From Clostridiales bacterium (GTDB lineage: Bacteria > Bacillota_A > Clostridia > Oscillospirales > Acutalibacteraceae), in NCBI GenBank assembly GCA_009774735.1, contig VSOH01000029.1:1-12487 (forward strand): 12,487 bases of DNA, read 5' to 3'. Under the pieces are notes generated by a model. The model searched no databases and had not been told where the DNA came from. It was given only the letters and a program-made list of their open reading frames with translations. Positions 1 to 6,991 of the stretch are shown in pieces. Made by a program: the position numbers and the translations under genes. Within the stretch, counting starts at the first letter, position 1, and the number at the start of each line of letters is the position of its first letter.

Positions 1-1
1 G

Positions 2-73
2 TTATTTACAACATCGAAAGTACATTCGTTCGCTATAAATTTTAATAATTATTTTTGCTGTATGATTAACCAT
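2..73 (-). CDS. possible 23-residue small ORF or leader peptide
   Basis: An ATG at 73-71 opens a 23-codon frame ending in TAA at 4-2. A perfect AGGAGG (88-83) lies 9 bases upstream, and a strong promoter lies further upstream, so translation from here is plausible. The predicted peptide is basic and ends with Arg-Cys-Cys-Lys; I recognise no family. The ATG sits inside a perfect 7-bp inverted repeat (63-69 / 73-79, 3-base loop), which could hide the start in RNA. The other two frames after the AGGAGG stop almost at once, so a longer gene starting here is excluded. It could be a leader peptide for a gene beyond the left edge, or a fortuitous frame. Confidence 0.35.
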   Translation of the reverse strand: MVNHTAKIIIKIYSERMYFRCCK

Positions 74-91
74 TAATCAATGCCTCCTATC

Positions 92-110
92 ACCTACTTC
101 ATTAGTAGGT
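92..110. repeat. palindrome copy 1, possible operator downstream of the promoter
   Basis: A perfect dyad with arms ACCTACT / AGTAGGT around a 5-base centre. A longer imperfect copy (89-120) matches 139-170 at 24 of 32 positions, 50 bp apart. It falls in the presumed 5' untranslated region of the leftward transcript starting near 120, just before the AGGAGG. The placement suits a repressor operator; an RNA hairpin acting on translation is the alternative. Confidence 0.5.
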
Positions 111-126
111 TTCTTAGATTGACTAC

Positions 127-155
127 ACTATACTACATATCACCTACTTTGTCAA
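127..155 (-). promoter_or_regulatory. leftward sigma-A-type promoter leaving the window
   Basis: On the minus strand a consensus -35 TTGACA (155-150) is followed by a 17-base spacer and a -10 TATAGT (132-127; five of six consensus bases). The expected start is near 120. It lies downstream of the TtcA-like gene's terminator, so it belongs to a new unit whose body is to the left of the window. The -35 box is centred inside the second palindrome (142-160), so a protein bound there would block polymerase. Confidence 0.6.
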
Positions 156-160
156 TAGGT
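142..160. repeat. palindrome copy 2, overlapping the -35 box
   Basis: Arms ACCTACT / AATAGGT around a 5-base centre. The dyad has one C/A mismatch as plus-strand RNA, which becomes a G-U wobble in minus-strand RNA. The sequence is the same dyad as at 92-110. It encloses the TTGACA box, the usual place for a repressor site. Confidence 0.5.
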
Positions 161-175
161 TTTTAGGATGTTTTC

Positions 176-214
176 AAAAAAAATTCAGAGAGGACCATTA
201 ATCCTCTCTGAATT
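176..214 (-). terminator. Rho-independent terminator overlapping the end of the TtcA-like gene
   Basis: A perfect 13-bp stem (182-194 / 202-214) with a 7-base loop (195-201) is followed, in the leftward transcript, by a run of eight U (183-176). The stop codon (200-198) is inside the loop and the last four codons form one arm, so coding sequence and terminator are merged. Confidence 0.9.
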
Positions 215-1043
215 CTTCTAAAAAGCTATGCTCTGTTCCCTTTTGCTTATAGGATATAAAAGTATCCAACTTTACATTATGTATTGATTTAAAAATATTG
301 TGCTCAATATCAGGATTGATTTTTTTCAAATCAGCTATTAAATGCTTTATTTCCTGTCTTTTCGAGTCACCGATACCATCAGCACTGTTACTGTATTCAT
401 CAACAAAACGGCAGGCACACTGAATAAATGTTAAACTGTTATAATCTCTCCATTTCATAACAGCATTTTCATTAACACAGTAAAGAGGTCTGATAAGCTC
501 CATCCCCGCAAAGTTTGTGCTTTTCAGCTTTGGCAGCATTGCCTGAAGCTGTGAACCGTAAAACATACCCATTAATGTAGTTTCAATAACATCGCTTAGA
601 TGGTGACCCAAAGCAATTTTATTGCAGCCAAGCGCCTTTGCCTTTGCATAAAGATGTCCTCTTCGCATTCTGGCACAAAGATAGCAGGGCGAGCCTGACA
701 CGGAAGCGGTGATATCAAATATATCAGACTCAAAAACTGTAACAGGTATTTCAAGCAATGAACAATTCTTCTCTATCTGCTTTCTGTTCGCTTCATTATA
801 CCCCGGGTCCATACAAAGAAACACAAGTTCAAAATCAGTTTTGCTTATTCTTTTCAAATGCTTCATACACATTGCAAGCAAAACAGAATCCTTGCCGCCG
901 CTGATGCATACTGCTATCCTGTCACCCTCCTGCACGAGCTCATAATTCTGACAGGCTTCCACAAAAGGATTCCAGATTTCTTTTCTGTAAGTTTTAATAA
1001 TACTGCGCTCAACATTTTGAGCAAATGTTAATTCTCTTGCCAT
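198..1043 (-). CDS. TtcA-like PP-loop ATPase, probable tRNA 2-thiocytidine synthetase family
   Basis: Adenine-nucleotide alpha-hydrolase fold protein of 281 residues. Known TtcA activates C32 of tRNA with ATP and transfers sulfur through an Fe-S cluster in the cytosol. Counting from the ATG, the PP-loop SGGKDS is at 48-53, a CxxC pair is at C120/C123 (in PCYLCARMRR), the GHHLSD motif follows at 146-151, and C209/C211 lie near the position of the third TtcA cysteine. The frame also opens with a TTG 12 bases upstream, but the ATG at 1043 has a GGGTGA-type binding site 4 bases before it and is preferred. It follows the histidine kinase gene by 35 bases. Firmicutes carry several TtcA-like paralogues whose substrates are not all known, so the exact tRNA target is uncertain and I give no symbol. 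Confidence 0.85.
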   Translation of the reverse strand: MARELTFAQNVERSIIKTYRKEIWNPFVEACQNYELVQEGDRIAVCISGGKDSVLLAMCMKHLKRISKTDFELVFLCMDPGYNEANRKQIEKNCSLLEIPVTVFESDIFDITASVSGSPCYLCARMRRGHLYAKAKALGCNKIALGHHLSDVIETTLMGMFYGSQLQAMLPKLKSTNFAGMELIRPLYCVNENAVMKWRDYNSLTFIQCACRFVDEYSNSADGIGDSKRQEIKHLIADLKKINPDIEHNIFKSIHNVKLDTFISYKQKGTEHSFLEEFRED

Positions 1044-1060
1044 ATTGTCACCCAAGTGGC

Positions 1061-1089
1061 ATTATACAACAAAAAGTTTTATTTAGCAA
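1061..1089 (-). promoter_or_regulatory. possible internal promoter for the TtcA-like gene
   Basis: A perfect -10 TATAAT (1066-1061) lies 17 bases after TTGCTA (1089-1084; four of six -35 bases), on the minus strand across the end of the kinase gene. The start would fall near 1053, leaving only about 10 untranslated bases before the ATG at 1043. It could uncouple this gene from the two-component operon. AT-rich sequence makes chance matches common. Confidence 0.35.
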
Positions 1090-2632
1090 TAAAATAAAAT
1101 TCCACACTTCCGTTTTCGTTTTTAAAGCCGTATTTATAATTATGGAGCTCTAAAATTTCTTTTGAAATAGGAAGACCCATACCTGTTGATTTGCCGTTTC
1201 TTGATTCATCCGTCATATAGAGCATATCCCAGATTTTATGATCAAGCTTGCCGTCAAAAAGATTGATTACACAAAACTTATATTTACCCTTTACTTTTGT
1301 AAGATTAACGGTAACCGTAGTATCGGATGGTGAAAACTTAACAGCGTTAGATAAAAAATTTCCGATAGCAAGAGAGATAAGTTCAGCATTACAGTTAATG
1401 CTTGCGTTAACCAAATCAACATCAAATGCAATATTCTTAACCTCGGCAGCACTCCTGTAATTTTCAATTTCATTCTCAATAAGCAATGTCAGATTATTAT
1501 TTGATTTCTCAACCTTGCTTTGTGTTGTCAGCTTATTATAACGCAAAAGATTGTTCAACAGGCTATTCATCTTCAGGGCTTCTTTATAGGTCTGATTAAC
1601 ATATTCAAAAGTTTTGCTTTCATCCACACCCTCAAGAATAAACTCACATTTATTTTCAATAACAGCAAGCGGCGTTTTAAGCTCATGTGCCGCAGCATTC
1701 GTAAAAACATATTTTGCCTTGTTAAGCCTGTTGCGTTTAACATAAACATTCAGCACCGCTAATATAATCGCAGTAACAGCTATATATAACAAAGTTATGT
1801 TATTTAAGTTATTTTTAAACCTAAAATCATTTAAAGTATAGCTGTCAGAATCAATATAGGATACTGACAACACCGAATAAACCTCTGAGCCGATACGGAG
1901 GTCATCACATCTGCTATAGCTCGCAAATCCTATATCGCCACTATCAGCATCATTCTCATTAAGATATGCCTGTGGTATACCCTCTTCAATTTGCTTATCA
2001 ATAAACGCATAATCCTTATTAAGGTCATCAATAACATTCAGCCTGAAATTATAATTAACAATTACATTTGGTGTTTCGTCCGTAAAATTTAATCTGTATT
2101 CTTTGTTTTCCTTTGTGTCAACATACTCAAGATAAACAGGGGTAACAAGCAGATTATCCTTACTGTCTGAAACACAGGCAAATTGTTTAATATAACCGCC
2201 ATACCGCTCATGATATACAATAAATTCTTTCTGTTCTTCTGTCAAATAATCATCAAGTTTACAGAAATATTTAACATAAGGAGTAATATTTTCATTGCGA
2301 TAAGAGTCTGACGAAAATTCAATCATTGTGCCGGTACGGCCAACCTCGTTGCCGCTGCTGTCGTAAACAACTACACGGTGAGGATAATCAATGTTATACT
2401 CATAATCGTTCAAAAATTCCTCAACACAGTTCCACTCCCTATATTCTTCCGACTCGGAATCATAAGTCAAAGCACCTGCCTGAAGAATATTAAAGTTCAA
2501 ATTGGATACAACTGTTCGATATTCTGCTTCAACAGTTTCTTTAATATTATTAAAAGAAACGCTCATGGTAACAGCATAAAAAACAAGTATTACCGCTAAT
2601 ACAATAAGATTCAGTCTAATCGTTTTTTTCAT
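1079..2632 (-). CDS. sensor histidine kinase, VanS/PhoR-like, two membrane segments
   Basis: Membrane sensor kinase of 517 residues that should autophosphorylate and pass phosphate to the regulator encoded just upstream. Membrane segments lie at about 6-26 and 278-298, enclosing a roughly 250-residue external sensor region that I do not recognise. The phospho-acceptor is H316 in HELKTP; the N-box is around N425/N429, and the G2 box is at about 480-489 (TGMGLPIS). The usual DxGxG box is degenerate (NLFDGK, 457-462), as in many clostridial kinases of this group. Only about 18 residues separate the second membrane segment from H316, so there is no room for a HAMP linker. The ATG follows an AGGAGGTG and lies 2 bases after the regulator's stop, so the pair is translationally linked. 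The ligand is unknown; cell-envelope or peptide stress is typical for this class. Confidence 0.93.
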   Translation of the reverse strand: MKKTIRLNLIVLAVILVFYAVTMSVSFNNIKETVEAEYRTVVSNLNFNILQAGALTYDSESEEYREWNCVEEFLNDYEYNIDYPHRVVVYDSSGNEVGRTGTMIEFSSDSYRNENITPYVKYFCKLDDYLTEEQKEFIVYHERYGGYIKQFACVSDSKDNLLVTPVYLEYVDTKENKEYRLNFTDETPNVIVNYNFRLNVIDDLNKDYAFIDKQIEEGIPQAYLNENDADSGDIGFASYSRCDDLRIGSEVYSVLSVSYIDSDSYTLNDFRFKNNLNNITLLYIAVTAIILAVLNVYVKRNRLNKAKYVFTNAAAHELKTPLAVIENKCEFILEGVDESKTFEYVNQTYKEALKMNSLLNNLLRYNKLTTQSKVEKSNNNLTLLIENEIENYRSAAEVKNIAFDVDLVNASINCNAELISLAIGNFLSNAVKFSPSDTTVTVNLTKVKGKYKFCVINLFDGKLDHKIWDMLYMTDESRNGKSTGMGLPISKEILELHNYKYGFKNENGSVEFYFIAK

Positions 2633-2634
2633 AA

Positions 2635-3306
2635 TTACACCTCCTGAAAGGAATAACCAATATTAACAACAGTTCTGATAAGGGAAGATTTTTCACCAAG
2701 AGCCTTTCTTAGATTTTTGATATGCGTATCAACTACTCTTGTGTCACCATCAAAATCATAGCCCCATAGGTGAGTAAGGATTAACTCACGGTTCAGAACA
2801 ATATTTTTGTTTTCCATCAGATACCAAAGAAGCTTGAAGTCCTTACCGGAAAGAGGAATTTCTGTATCATCTGCATACGCCTTATAAGTATTAAAATCCA
2901 GACGGATTCCTGACACTGTCAGACTGTTATCGCTGTCAATTTTCTTTGAGCGTTTTATCAGATTCATACATTTTTCATATAAAACCGACAGTGGAAACGG
3001 CTTGACAATATAGTCATCACAGCCACACTTAAAACCATTAAGGTAATCCCTCTCCTGCGACATAGCAGTTAAGAACAAAATAGGCACAGTTTTATTACGC
3101 CTTCTGATAATTCTGCAAACCTCCATACCATTCATAATCGGCATCATAACATCAAGAACAATCAGATCAGGGTCATTGTCATAAAAGCTGTCGACTGCTT
3201 CACTGCCGTTTCTTGCAGGCAGAACCTTAATCCCCTTTGCACGCAGATAATCAACTATTGTTTTTCTGAGCTGGTCATCATCCTCCGCAAATAAGATGGA
3301 AAACAT
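2635..3306 (-). CDS. OmpR/PhoB-family response regulator
   Basis: DNA-binding response regulator of 223 residues. The receiver domain (1-118) has the acidic pocket E8/D9/D10, phospho-acceptor D52 in VLDVMMP, switch T80 and K102 in VKPF. A winged-helix output domain fills about 128-222, with the typical end RTVVNIGYSF. The frame extends three codons upstream to a GTG at 3315, but that codon overlaps the AAAGGAAG binding site; the ATG at 3306 lies 8 bases after it and is chosen. First gene of the operon with its cognate kinase 2 bases downstream. Known members of the family bind direct repeats and often regulate their own promoter; I see no clear repeat here. Confidence 0.95.
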   Translation of the reverse strand: MFSILFAEDDDQLRKTIVDYLRAKGIKVLPARNGSEAVDSFYDNDPDLIVLDVMMPIMNGMEVCRIIRRRNKTVPILFLTAMSQERDYLNGFKCGCDDYIVKPFPLSVLYEKCMNLIKRSKKIDSDNSLTVSGIRLDFNTYKAYADDTEIPLSGKDFKLLWYLMENKNIVLNRELILTHLWGYDFDGDTRVVDTHIKNLRKALGEKSSLIRTVVNIGYSFQEV

Positions 3307-3334
3307 ATTCACCACTTCCTTTCAACATCAATAT

Positions 3335-3363
3335 ATAATATCTATGTGTAAATCGTGTGTTGA
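3335..3363 (-). promoter_or_regulatory. weak candidate promoter of the two-component operon
   Basis: TCAACA (3363-3358, four of six bases) and TATTAT (3340-3335) are 17 bases apart, placing a start near 3328, about 20 bases before the regulator ATG. The region between the preceding terminator and this gene must hold a promoter, but several AT-rich alternatives exist, so the exact boxes are uncertain. A weak -35 fits a promoter needing the phosphorylated regulator. Confidence 0.25.
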
Positions 3364-3413
3364 TAAAAAATAAAAATCGGGACACCCTAAATTTTATTTA
3401 TGTAGGGTATCCC
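3363..3413 (-). terminator. Rho-independent terminator ending the five-gene operon
   Basis: In the leftward transcript an 11-bp stem (3413-3403 / 3389-3379, one G-U pair) with a 13-base loop is followed by a U-rich run (about 3376-3363). It begins 7 bases past the alcohol dehydrogenase stop and separates that operon from the two-component system. Confidence 0.85.
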
Positions 3414-3420
3414 TTGATTC

Positions 3421-4449
3421 TTACTGTATTACTTTAATAAAAGACTTATATATATTCTTTATATCACCATCGGTAAATGCAACAGGATGATTTAAAAGAC
3501 GATTGACATTGACACCGTTAACAGTTTCATCGAACTGCTCAGCAGTCATTGTTAAATCATCAAGCAAGCAAAGTTTAAACAAAAGCTCCTCTAACTTTTC
3601 AGGCGTATATCCTGAAACAATTTCAGTTTCAGCAAGGAGCATTTCAAGCGCAACATCATCGCTGTTCTGCTCAAGCATATATTTCCATATATATACAAGA
3701 CAAACAGCTACAGCCTGTCCGTGATAAAAGCCTTTCAGCTTATGAAGCTTATAGCTGAAAGCGTGACAGGCAGTAGTCTGAGCAATATTTATTGCTCTGC
3801 CCGCAAGCTCACTGCATTTCATCATAGGCTCATAGGAACGCTTATCATCAGCTAAATACTGATCAAAATTATCATTAAAAAGCCGGAGTGCATCTGCGGA
3901 ATACGCACGGCTTTCATCAGTTGCATCCTTAGACCAATAGGCTTCAACGGCGTGCGTGAAGGCATCAAGACCTGTTACAACCCTTTGAATATAAGGCAGG
4001 CTTTCAAGTGTGGTATAATCAAAAATCTGATATTCAGGGATAATATCCCAGCTTCTTACAGAATCCTTGTCACCGTTACTATAAAGAACCGAAAAACGTG
4101 TAACCTCTGCACCTGTTCCTGCAGTTGTAGGAACAGCAAGAATTTCAACATCACTTTCAGAAAAAAGCTTAATTGCCTTTGCAACGTCAATCGCACTTCC
4201 GCCGCCGACTGCAACAATCAAATCACAGTCGTTCTGTGTAAAAATCTTTACACCGTTTTGAACAGATGACACCTCAGGACAAGGCTCAAATCCGGTAAAA
4301 ACTACAGACTGCACATTAAGCTCATCAAGTGCTTTTCTGTAACCATAACGGTCATAGTCCATACTGCACACAAAAAGTATTTTAACGGGATTAAGTTTTA
4401 ATATTAAATCTTTAAATTCTTTTATAAAGTTTTCATTATTATACATCAT
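3421..4449 (-). CDS. iron-containing alcohol dehydrogenase family protein
   Basis: Group III (Fe-dependent) alcohol dehydrogenase of 342 residues, an NAD(P)H-dependent cytosolic oxidoreductase acting on an alcohol/aldehyde pair. The nucleotide-binding GGGS is at 82-85, followed by the VPTTAGTGAEVTRF stretch (106-119) typical of the family. The four metal ligands appear present: D162 and H166 (LDAFTH), H229 and H243. The motif spelling reminds me of phosphonoacetaldehyde reductase-type members, but no phosphonate genes are visible, so the substrate is open. It is shorter than the roughly 380 residues usual for the family. The start is one of two adjacent ATGs, 4 bases after the ispE stop, with only a weak GAAGTG site, so expression likely depends on coupling. 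Last gene of the operon, directly before the terminator. Confidence 0.88.
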   Translation of the reverse strand: MMYNNENFIKEFKDLILKLNPVKILFVCSMDYDRYGYRKALDELNVQSVVFTGFEPCPEVSSVQNGVKIFTQNDCDLIVAVGGGSAIDVAKAIKLFSESDVEILAVPTTAGTGAEVTRFSVLYSNGDKDSVRSWDIIPEYQIFDYTTLESLPYIQRVVTGLDAFTHAVEAYWSKDATDESRAYSADALRLFNDNFDQYLADDKRSYEPMMKCSELAGRAINIAQTTACHAFSYKLHKLKGFYHGQAVAVCLVYIWKYMLEQNSDDVALEMLLAETEIVSGYTPEKLEELLFKLCLLDDLTMTAEQFDETVNGVNVNRLLNHPVAFTDGDIKNIYKSFIKVIQ

Positions 4450-4453
4450 AATA

Positions 4454-5326
4454 TCACTTCACAATTCTGCAGCCCTTTGATACAGGCTGAGTTACTGAAA
4501 TATCCTTTGCAAGCGGTTTAAGTTCAAGGGCACATTTTGCAGCCTTTTCTTTATCATCAAATATACCGAATACAGTAGGACCGCTGCCGCTCATACAAAC
4601 ACCGAGAGATCCGTTATTTCGCATAACCTCTTTAATCTCAACCTTATTATCAACAGCTATAAACTGCTCGAAAACATTTTCCATCTTGGAACAAATTTCA
4701 TTTAAATCCCTGCTCTGCATTGCATAAAGCATACCAAGCTTATCCGGTGTATGCTCCTTTCCGAACTCATCAAACTGCTTATATGCATAAGCAGTATTCA
4801 CAGAGCAGTCAGGCTTGGCTATAACAATATAGCACTTTCTGAGCGGCTTGACTTTATTAAGCACATCACCTATGCCTTGAGCAAGCAATGATCCCCCTTT
4901 AATACAGAACGGAACATCAGCACCGATTTTGACGCCGATAGCACATAACTCATCTTCAGTCAAGCCTGCACCTGTTAATTCATTCAAAGCAACAAGAACA
5001 CCTGCTCCGTCAGCACTGCCTCCTGCCATTCCTGCAGCGTGAGGTATTCTTTTAACAATATCAATATTGATTCCCTTATTTTTTATCTTTGTACTGCTGA
5101 AAAACTCAGCCGCTGCCTTATATGCAATATTATGTTCGTCAAGAGGTATATCATCAATATTGCAGGTAATGGTTATCTTTTTTGATTTGGTTTCACGGAC
5201 TGTTACTGTATCATAAATTCCAATACTCTGCATTATCATAAAAAGGTCATGATAGCCGTCAGTTCTTTTATAAATGATATCAAGCATCAGATTTATTTTT
5301 GCATATGCTTTAACCTTAATTTCCAT
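4454..5326 (-). CDS. ispE: 4-diphosphocytidyl-2-C-methyl-D-erythritol kinase
   Basis: GHMP-family kinase of 290 residues that phosphorylates CDP-methylerythritol with ATP in the non-mevalonate (MEP) route to isoprenoid precursors, in the cytosol. The AYAKINLML start (7-15) holds the conserved Lys (K10); the ATP-binding PHAAGMAGGSADGA is at 95-108, the catalytic Asp is D137 in GADVPF, and a CMSGSGPTVFG motif lies near the C-terminus. Length is normal for IspE. An upstream in-frame TTG (5338) exists, but the ATG at 5326 has GGAG 6 bases before it and gives the expected N-terminus. It overlaps the aminotransferase gene by 11 bases, so translation is probably coupled. No other MEP-pathway gene is nearby; its co-transcription with amino-acid genes looks like operon hitch-hiking. 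Confidence 0.95.
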   Translation of the reverse strand: MEIKVKAYAKINLMLDIIYKRTDGYHDLFMIMQSIGIYDTVTVRETKSKKITITCNIDDIPLDEHNIAYKAAAEFFSSTKIKNKGINIDIVKRIPHAAGMAGGSADGAGVLVALNELTGAGLTEDELCAIGVKIGADVPFCIKGGSLLAQGIGDVLNKVKPLRKCYIVIAKPDCSVNTAYAYKQFDEFGKEHTPDKLGMLYAMQSRDLNEICSKMENVFEQFIAVDNKVEIKEVMRNNGSLGVCMSGSGPTVFGIFDDKEKAAKCALELKPLAKDISVTQPVSKGCRIVK

Positions 5327-6503
5327 TGTCTGCTCCAATTTCTTTTATAAACTCGCCGATTCGACTGATAGCTTCCTTGATATTTTCAATCGAATAGCAA
5401 TATGATACACGTATAAAGCCCTCGCCACAGTCGCCGAAGGCATTGCCCGGAACAACCGCAACCTTTTTGGACATAATGAGCTTTTCGCAGAATTCTTCTG
5501 AACCTAAGCCGGTTGACTTAATGCAAGGAAAAACATAGAATGCACCCTCAGGTTCAAAGCAATCAAGCCCTATTTCTCTGAAAGCATTGACTGTAAAGCG
5601 TCTGCGCATATCATAATCCGCAATCATTCGCTCAATATCCTCGTCACCATTTTTCAACGCATCAATTGCTGCCCACTGTGAGTTAGTAGGAGCAGACATT
5701 ATGGCAAACTGGTGAAGCTTTGTCATCTGCTCAATAATCGGCTTGGGACCCACAGCATATCCCAGACGCCAGCCTGTCATTGAATAGGTTTTTGAAAAAC
5801 CATTGATAACAATTGTGCGTTCCTTCATACCTGATATTGAAGCAATGGATATATGATTCTGATCACCATAGGTAAGCTCTGCATAAATCTCATCAGACAA
5901 AACAAGAAGATTATGATTTTTTATTACTCTTGCAATTGCCACAAGGTCATCCTTACGCATAACTGCACCTGTGGGGTTATTAGGATAAGGCAGAATCAAA
6001 AGCTTCGTTTTGTCAGTAATTGCCGCCTCCAAATCCTCAGCAGTTAATTTGAAATTATTTTCATCTCTTGTAACAAGTGAAACTGCGACACCGCCGCAGG
6101 TTTCAACAATAGGCCGATAGCAAACAAACGACGGCTCTACGACAAGCACCTCGTCACCGTCAGAAATCAATGAACGGATACACATATCAATACCCTCTGA
6201 ACCGCCGACTGTTACCATAACCTCACTTTTATAATCATACTCAACCTTATATTTTCTTGAAAAGAAATTAGTTATCTCTTTTCTGAGTTCAAGAAGACCT
6301 GCGTTAGCAGTATATCTTGTTGCACCCTTTTCAAGATATTTTATACCTGTCTGACGTATATGCCAGGGAGTCATAAAATCAGGCTCACCCACACCAAGAG
6401 AAATAACATCATCCATCTCTTCTGCAATAGAGAAAAATTTCCTTATTCCGCTTGGCTTAACGTCAACTACTTTTTTATTTAAGAATTCGCTGTAATTAAT
6501 CAA
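5316..6503 (-). CDS. PLP-dependent class I/II aminotransferase (aspartate aminotransferase-like)
   Basis: Fold-type I aminotransferase of 395 residues, cytosolic, moving an amino group between an amino acid and a 2-oxo acid. Visible family residues: PNNPTG at 174-179, D204 (pyridine nitrogen) and Y207, the PLP Schiff-base lysine K238 in GFSKTYSMTGWRLGY, R246 for phosphate, and the carboxylate-binding R365 in FIRVSYC. The N-terminus (SGIRKFF, SLGVGEPDF) matches the group often annotated as aromatic or aspartate aminotransferase. The start is TTG: it overlaps the Lrp stop as TTGA, has GGGGG about 10 bases upstream, and the next Met is residue 30, inside the conserved fold. Sitting directly behind an Lrp/AsnC regulator is a common arrangement that suggests control by an amino acid. 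Substrate cannot be fixed from sequence alone. Confidence 0.93.
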   Translation of the reverse strand: MINYSEFLNKKVVDVKPSGIRKFFSIAEEMDDVISLGVGEPDFMTPWHIRQTGIKYLEKGATRYTANAGLLELRKEITNFFSRKYKVEYDYKSEVMVTVGGSEGIDMCIRSLISDGDEVLVVEPSFVCYRPIVETCGGVAVSLVTRDENNFKLTAEDLEAAITDKTKLLILPYPNNPTGAVMRKDDLVAIARVIKNHNLLVLSDEIYAELTYGDQNHISIASISGMKERTIVINGFSKTYSMTGWRLGYAVGPKPIIEQMTKLHQFAIMSAPTNSQWAAIDALKNGDEDIERMIADYDMRRRFTVNAFREIGLDCFEPEGAFYVFPCIKSTGLGSEEFCEKLIMSKKVAVVPGNAFGDCGEGFIRVSYCYSIENIKEAISRIGEFIKEIGADNGN

Positions 6504-6979
6504 AAGGAAATGTTCCCCCTATCATCTTTATGTTTTTCGGCAAAAGGCAAGCCCTGCTCTTTAAACTTTTTCAGAATAAAATGGGTTGCTGTTGACATAA
6601 CATCATCCATTGGTGAAAGACGCTTTGCAACAAACATTGCAACCTCCTGAAATGATTTGTCAGTTACAGTACATGCAAGATCAAATCCACCGCTCATAAG
6701 ATAAACGCTTTCAACCTCGTCAAGACGGGCAATTCGCTTTGCAATATCGTCAAACCCATGATTTGACTTAGGCTGCACTTTAATTTCAATAAGGGCAGTA
6801 ACGGTCTGTGCCTCGGTTTTATCCTTATCAATTATAGCACGATAGCCCTTAATCACGCCGCACTGCTCAAACTCTTTTATTTTTTCATTGACAGATTCTT
6901 CGCTGACACCAAGCATTACCGCCATTTCAGCATTTGTTAATCTTGGATTTTTTTCAATAAGTTCTAAAAGCTTGTCCAT
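6500..6979 (-). CDS. Lrp/AsnC-family transcriptional regulator
   Basis: Feast/famine regulator of 159 residues. An N-terminal helix-turn-helix fills about 1-50 (LTNAEMAVMLGVSEESV forms the helices), followed by a hinge and a C-terminal RAM/effector domain from about 58, with the typical VYLMSGGFDLACTV strand-turn at about 92-105. Family members form dimers to octamers, bind an amino acid in the RAM domain and regulate neighbouring amino-acid genes. The ATG has GAGGTG 5 bases upstream and lies 12 bases after the PHP gene. Its stop overlaps the start of the aminotransferase gene, the obvious candidate target. Likely autoregulated from the promoter at 7861-7833, but I could not identify a binding site. 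Confidence 0.93.
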   Translation of the reverse strand: MDKLLELIEKNPRLTNAEMAVMLGVSEESVNEKIKEFEQCGVIKGYRAIIDKDKTEAQTVTALIEIKVQPKSNHGFDDIAKRIARLDEVESVYLMSGGFDLACTVTDKSFQEVAMFVAKRLSPMDDVMSTATHFILKKFKEQGLPFAEKHKDDRGNISF

Positions 6980-6991
6980 TCAAACACCTCA

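Noticed and set aside
92..120. palindrome plus T-rich tail as a rightward terminator
   Set aside because: The stem is only 7 bp, the T run is broken (TTTCTT), and no rightward gene precedes it in view. A leftward promoter explains the region better.
89..170. two repeats as the start of a CRISPR array
   Set aside because: Only two diverged copies (24 of 32 positions) with an 18-base gap holding a promoter -10; the dyad fits operators better.
3307..3315. GTG start for the response regulator at 3315
   Set aside because: The codon overlaps the likely ribosome binding site; the ATG at 3306 gives the normal receiver-domain N-terminus.
3952..4269. 105-codon rightward frame inside the alcohol dehydrogenase gene
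   Set aside because: Antisense shadow of a gene with all metal-binding motifs; Cys/Asn-rich and with no recognisable domain.
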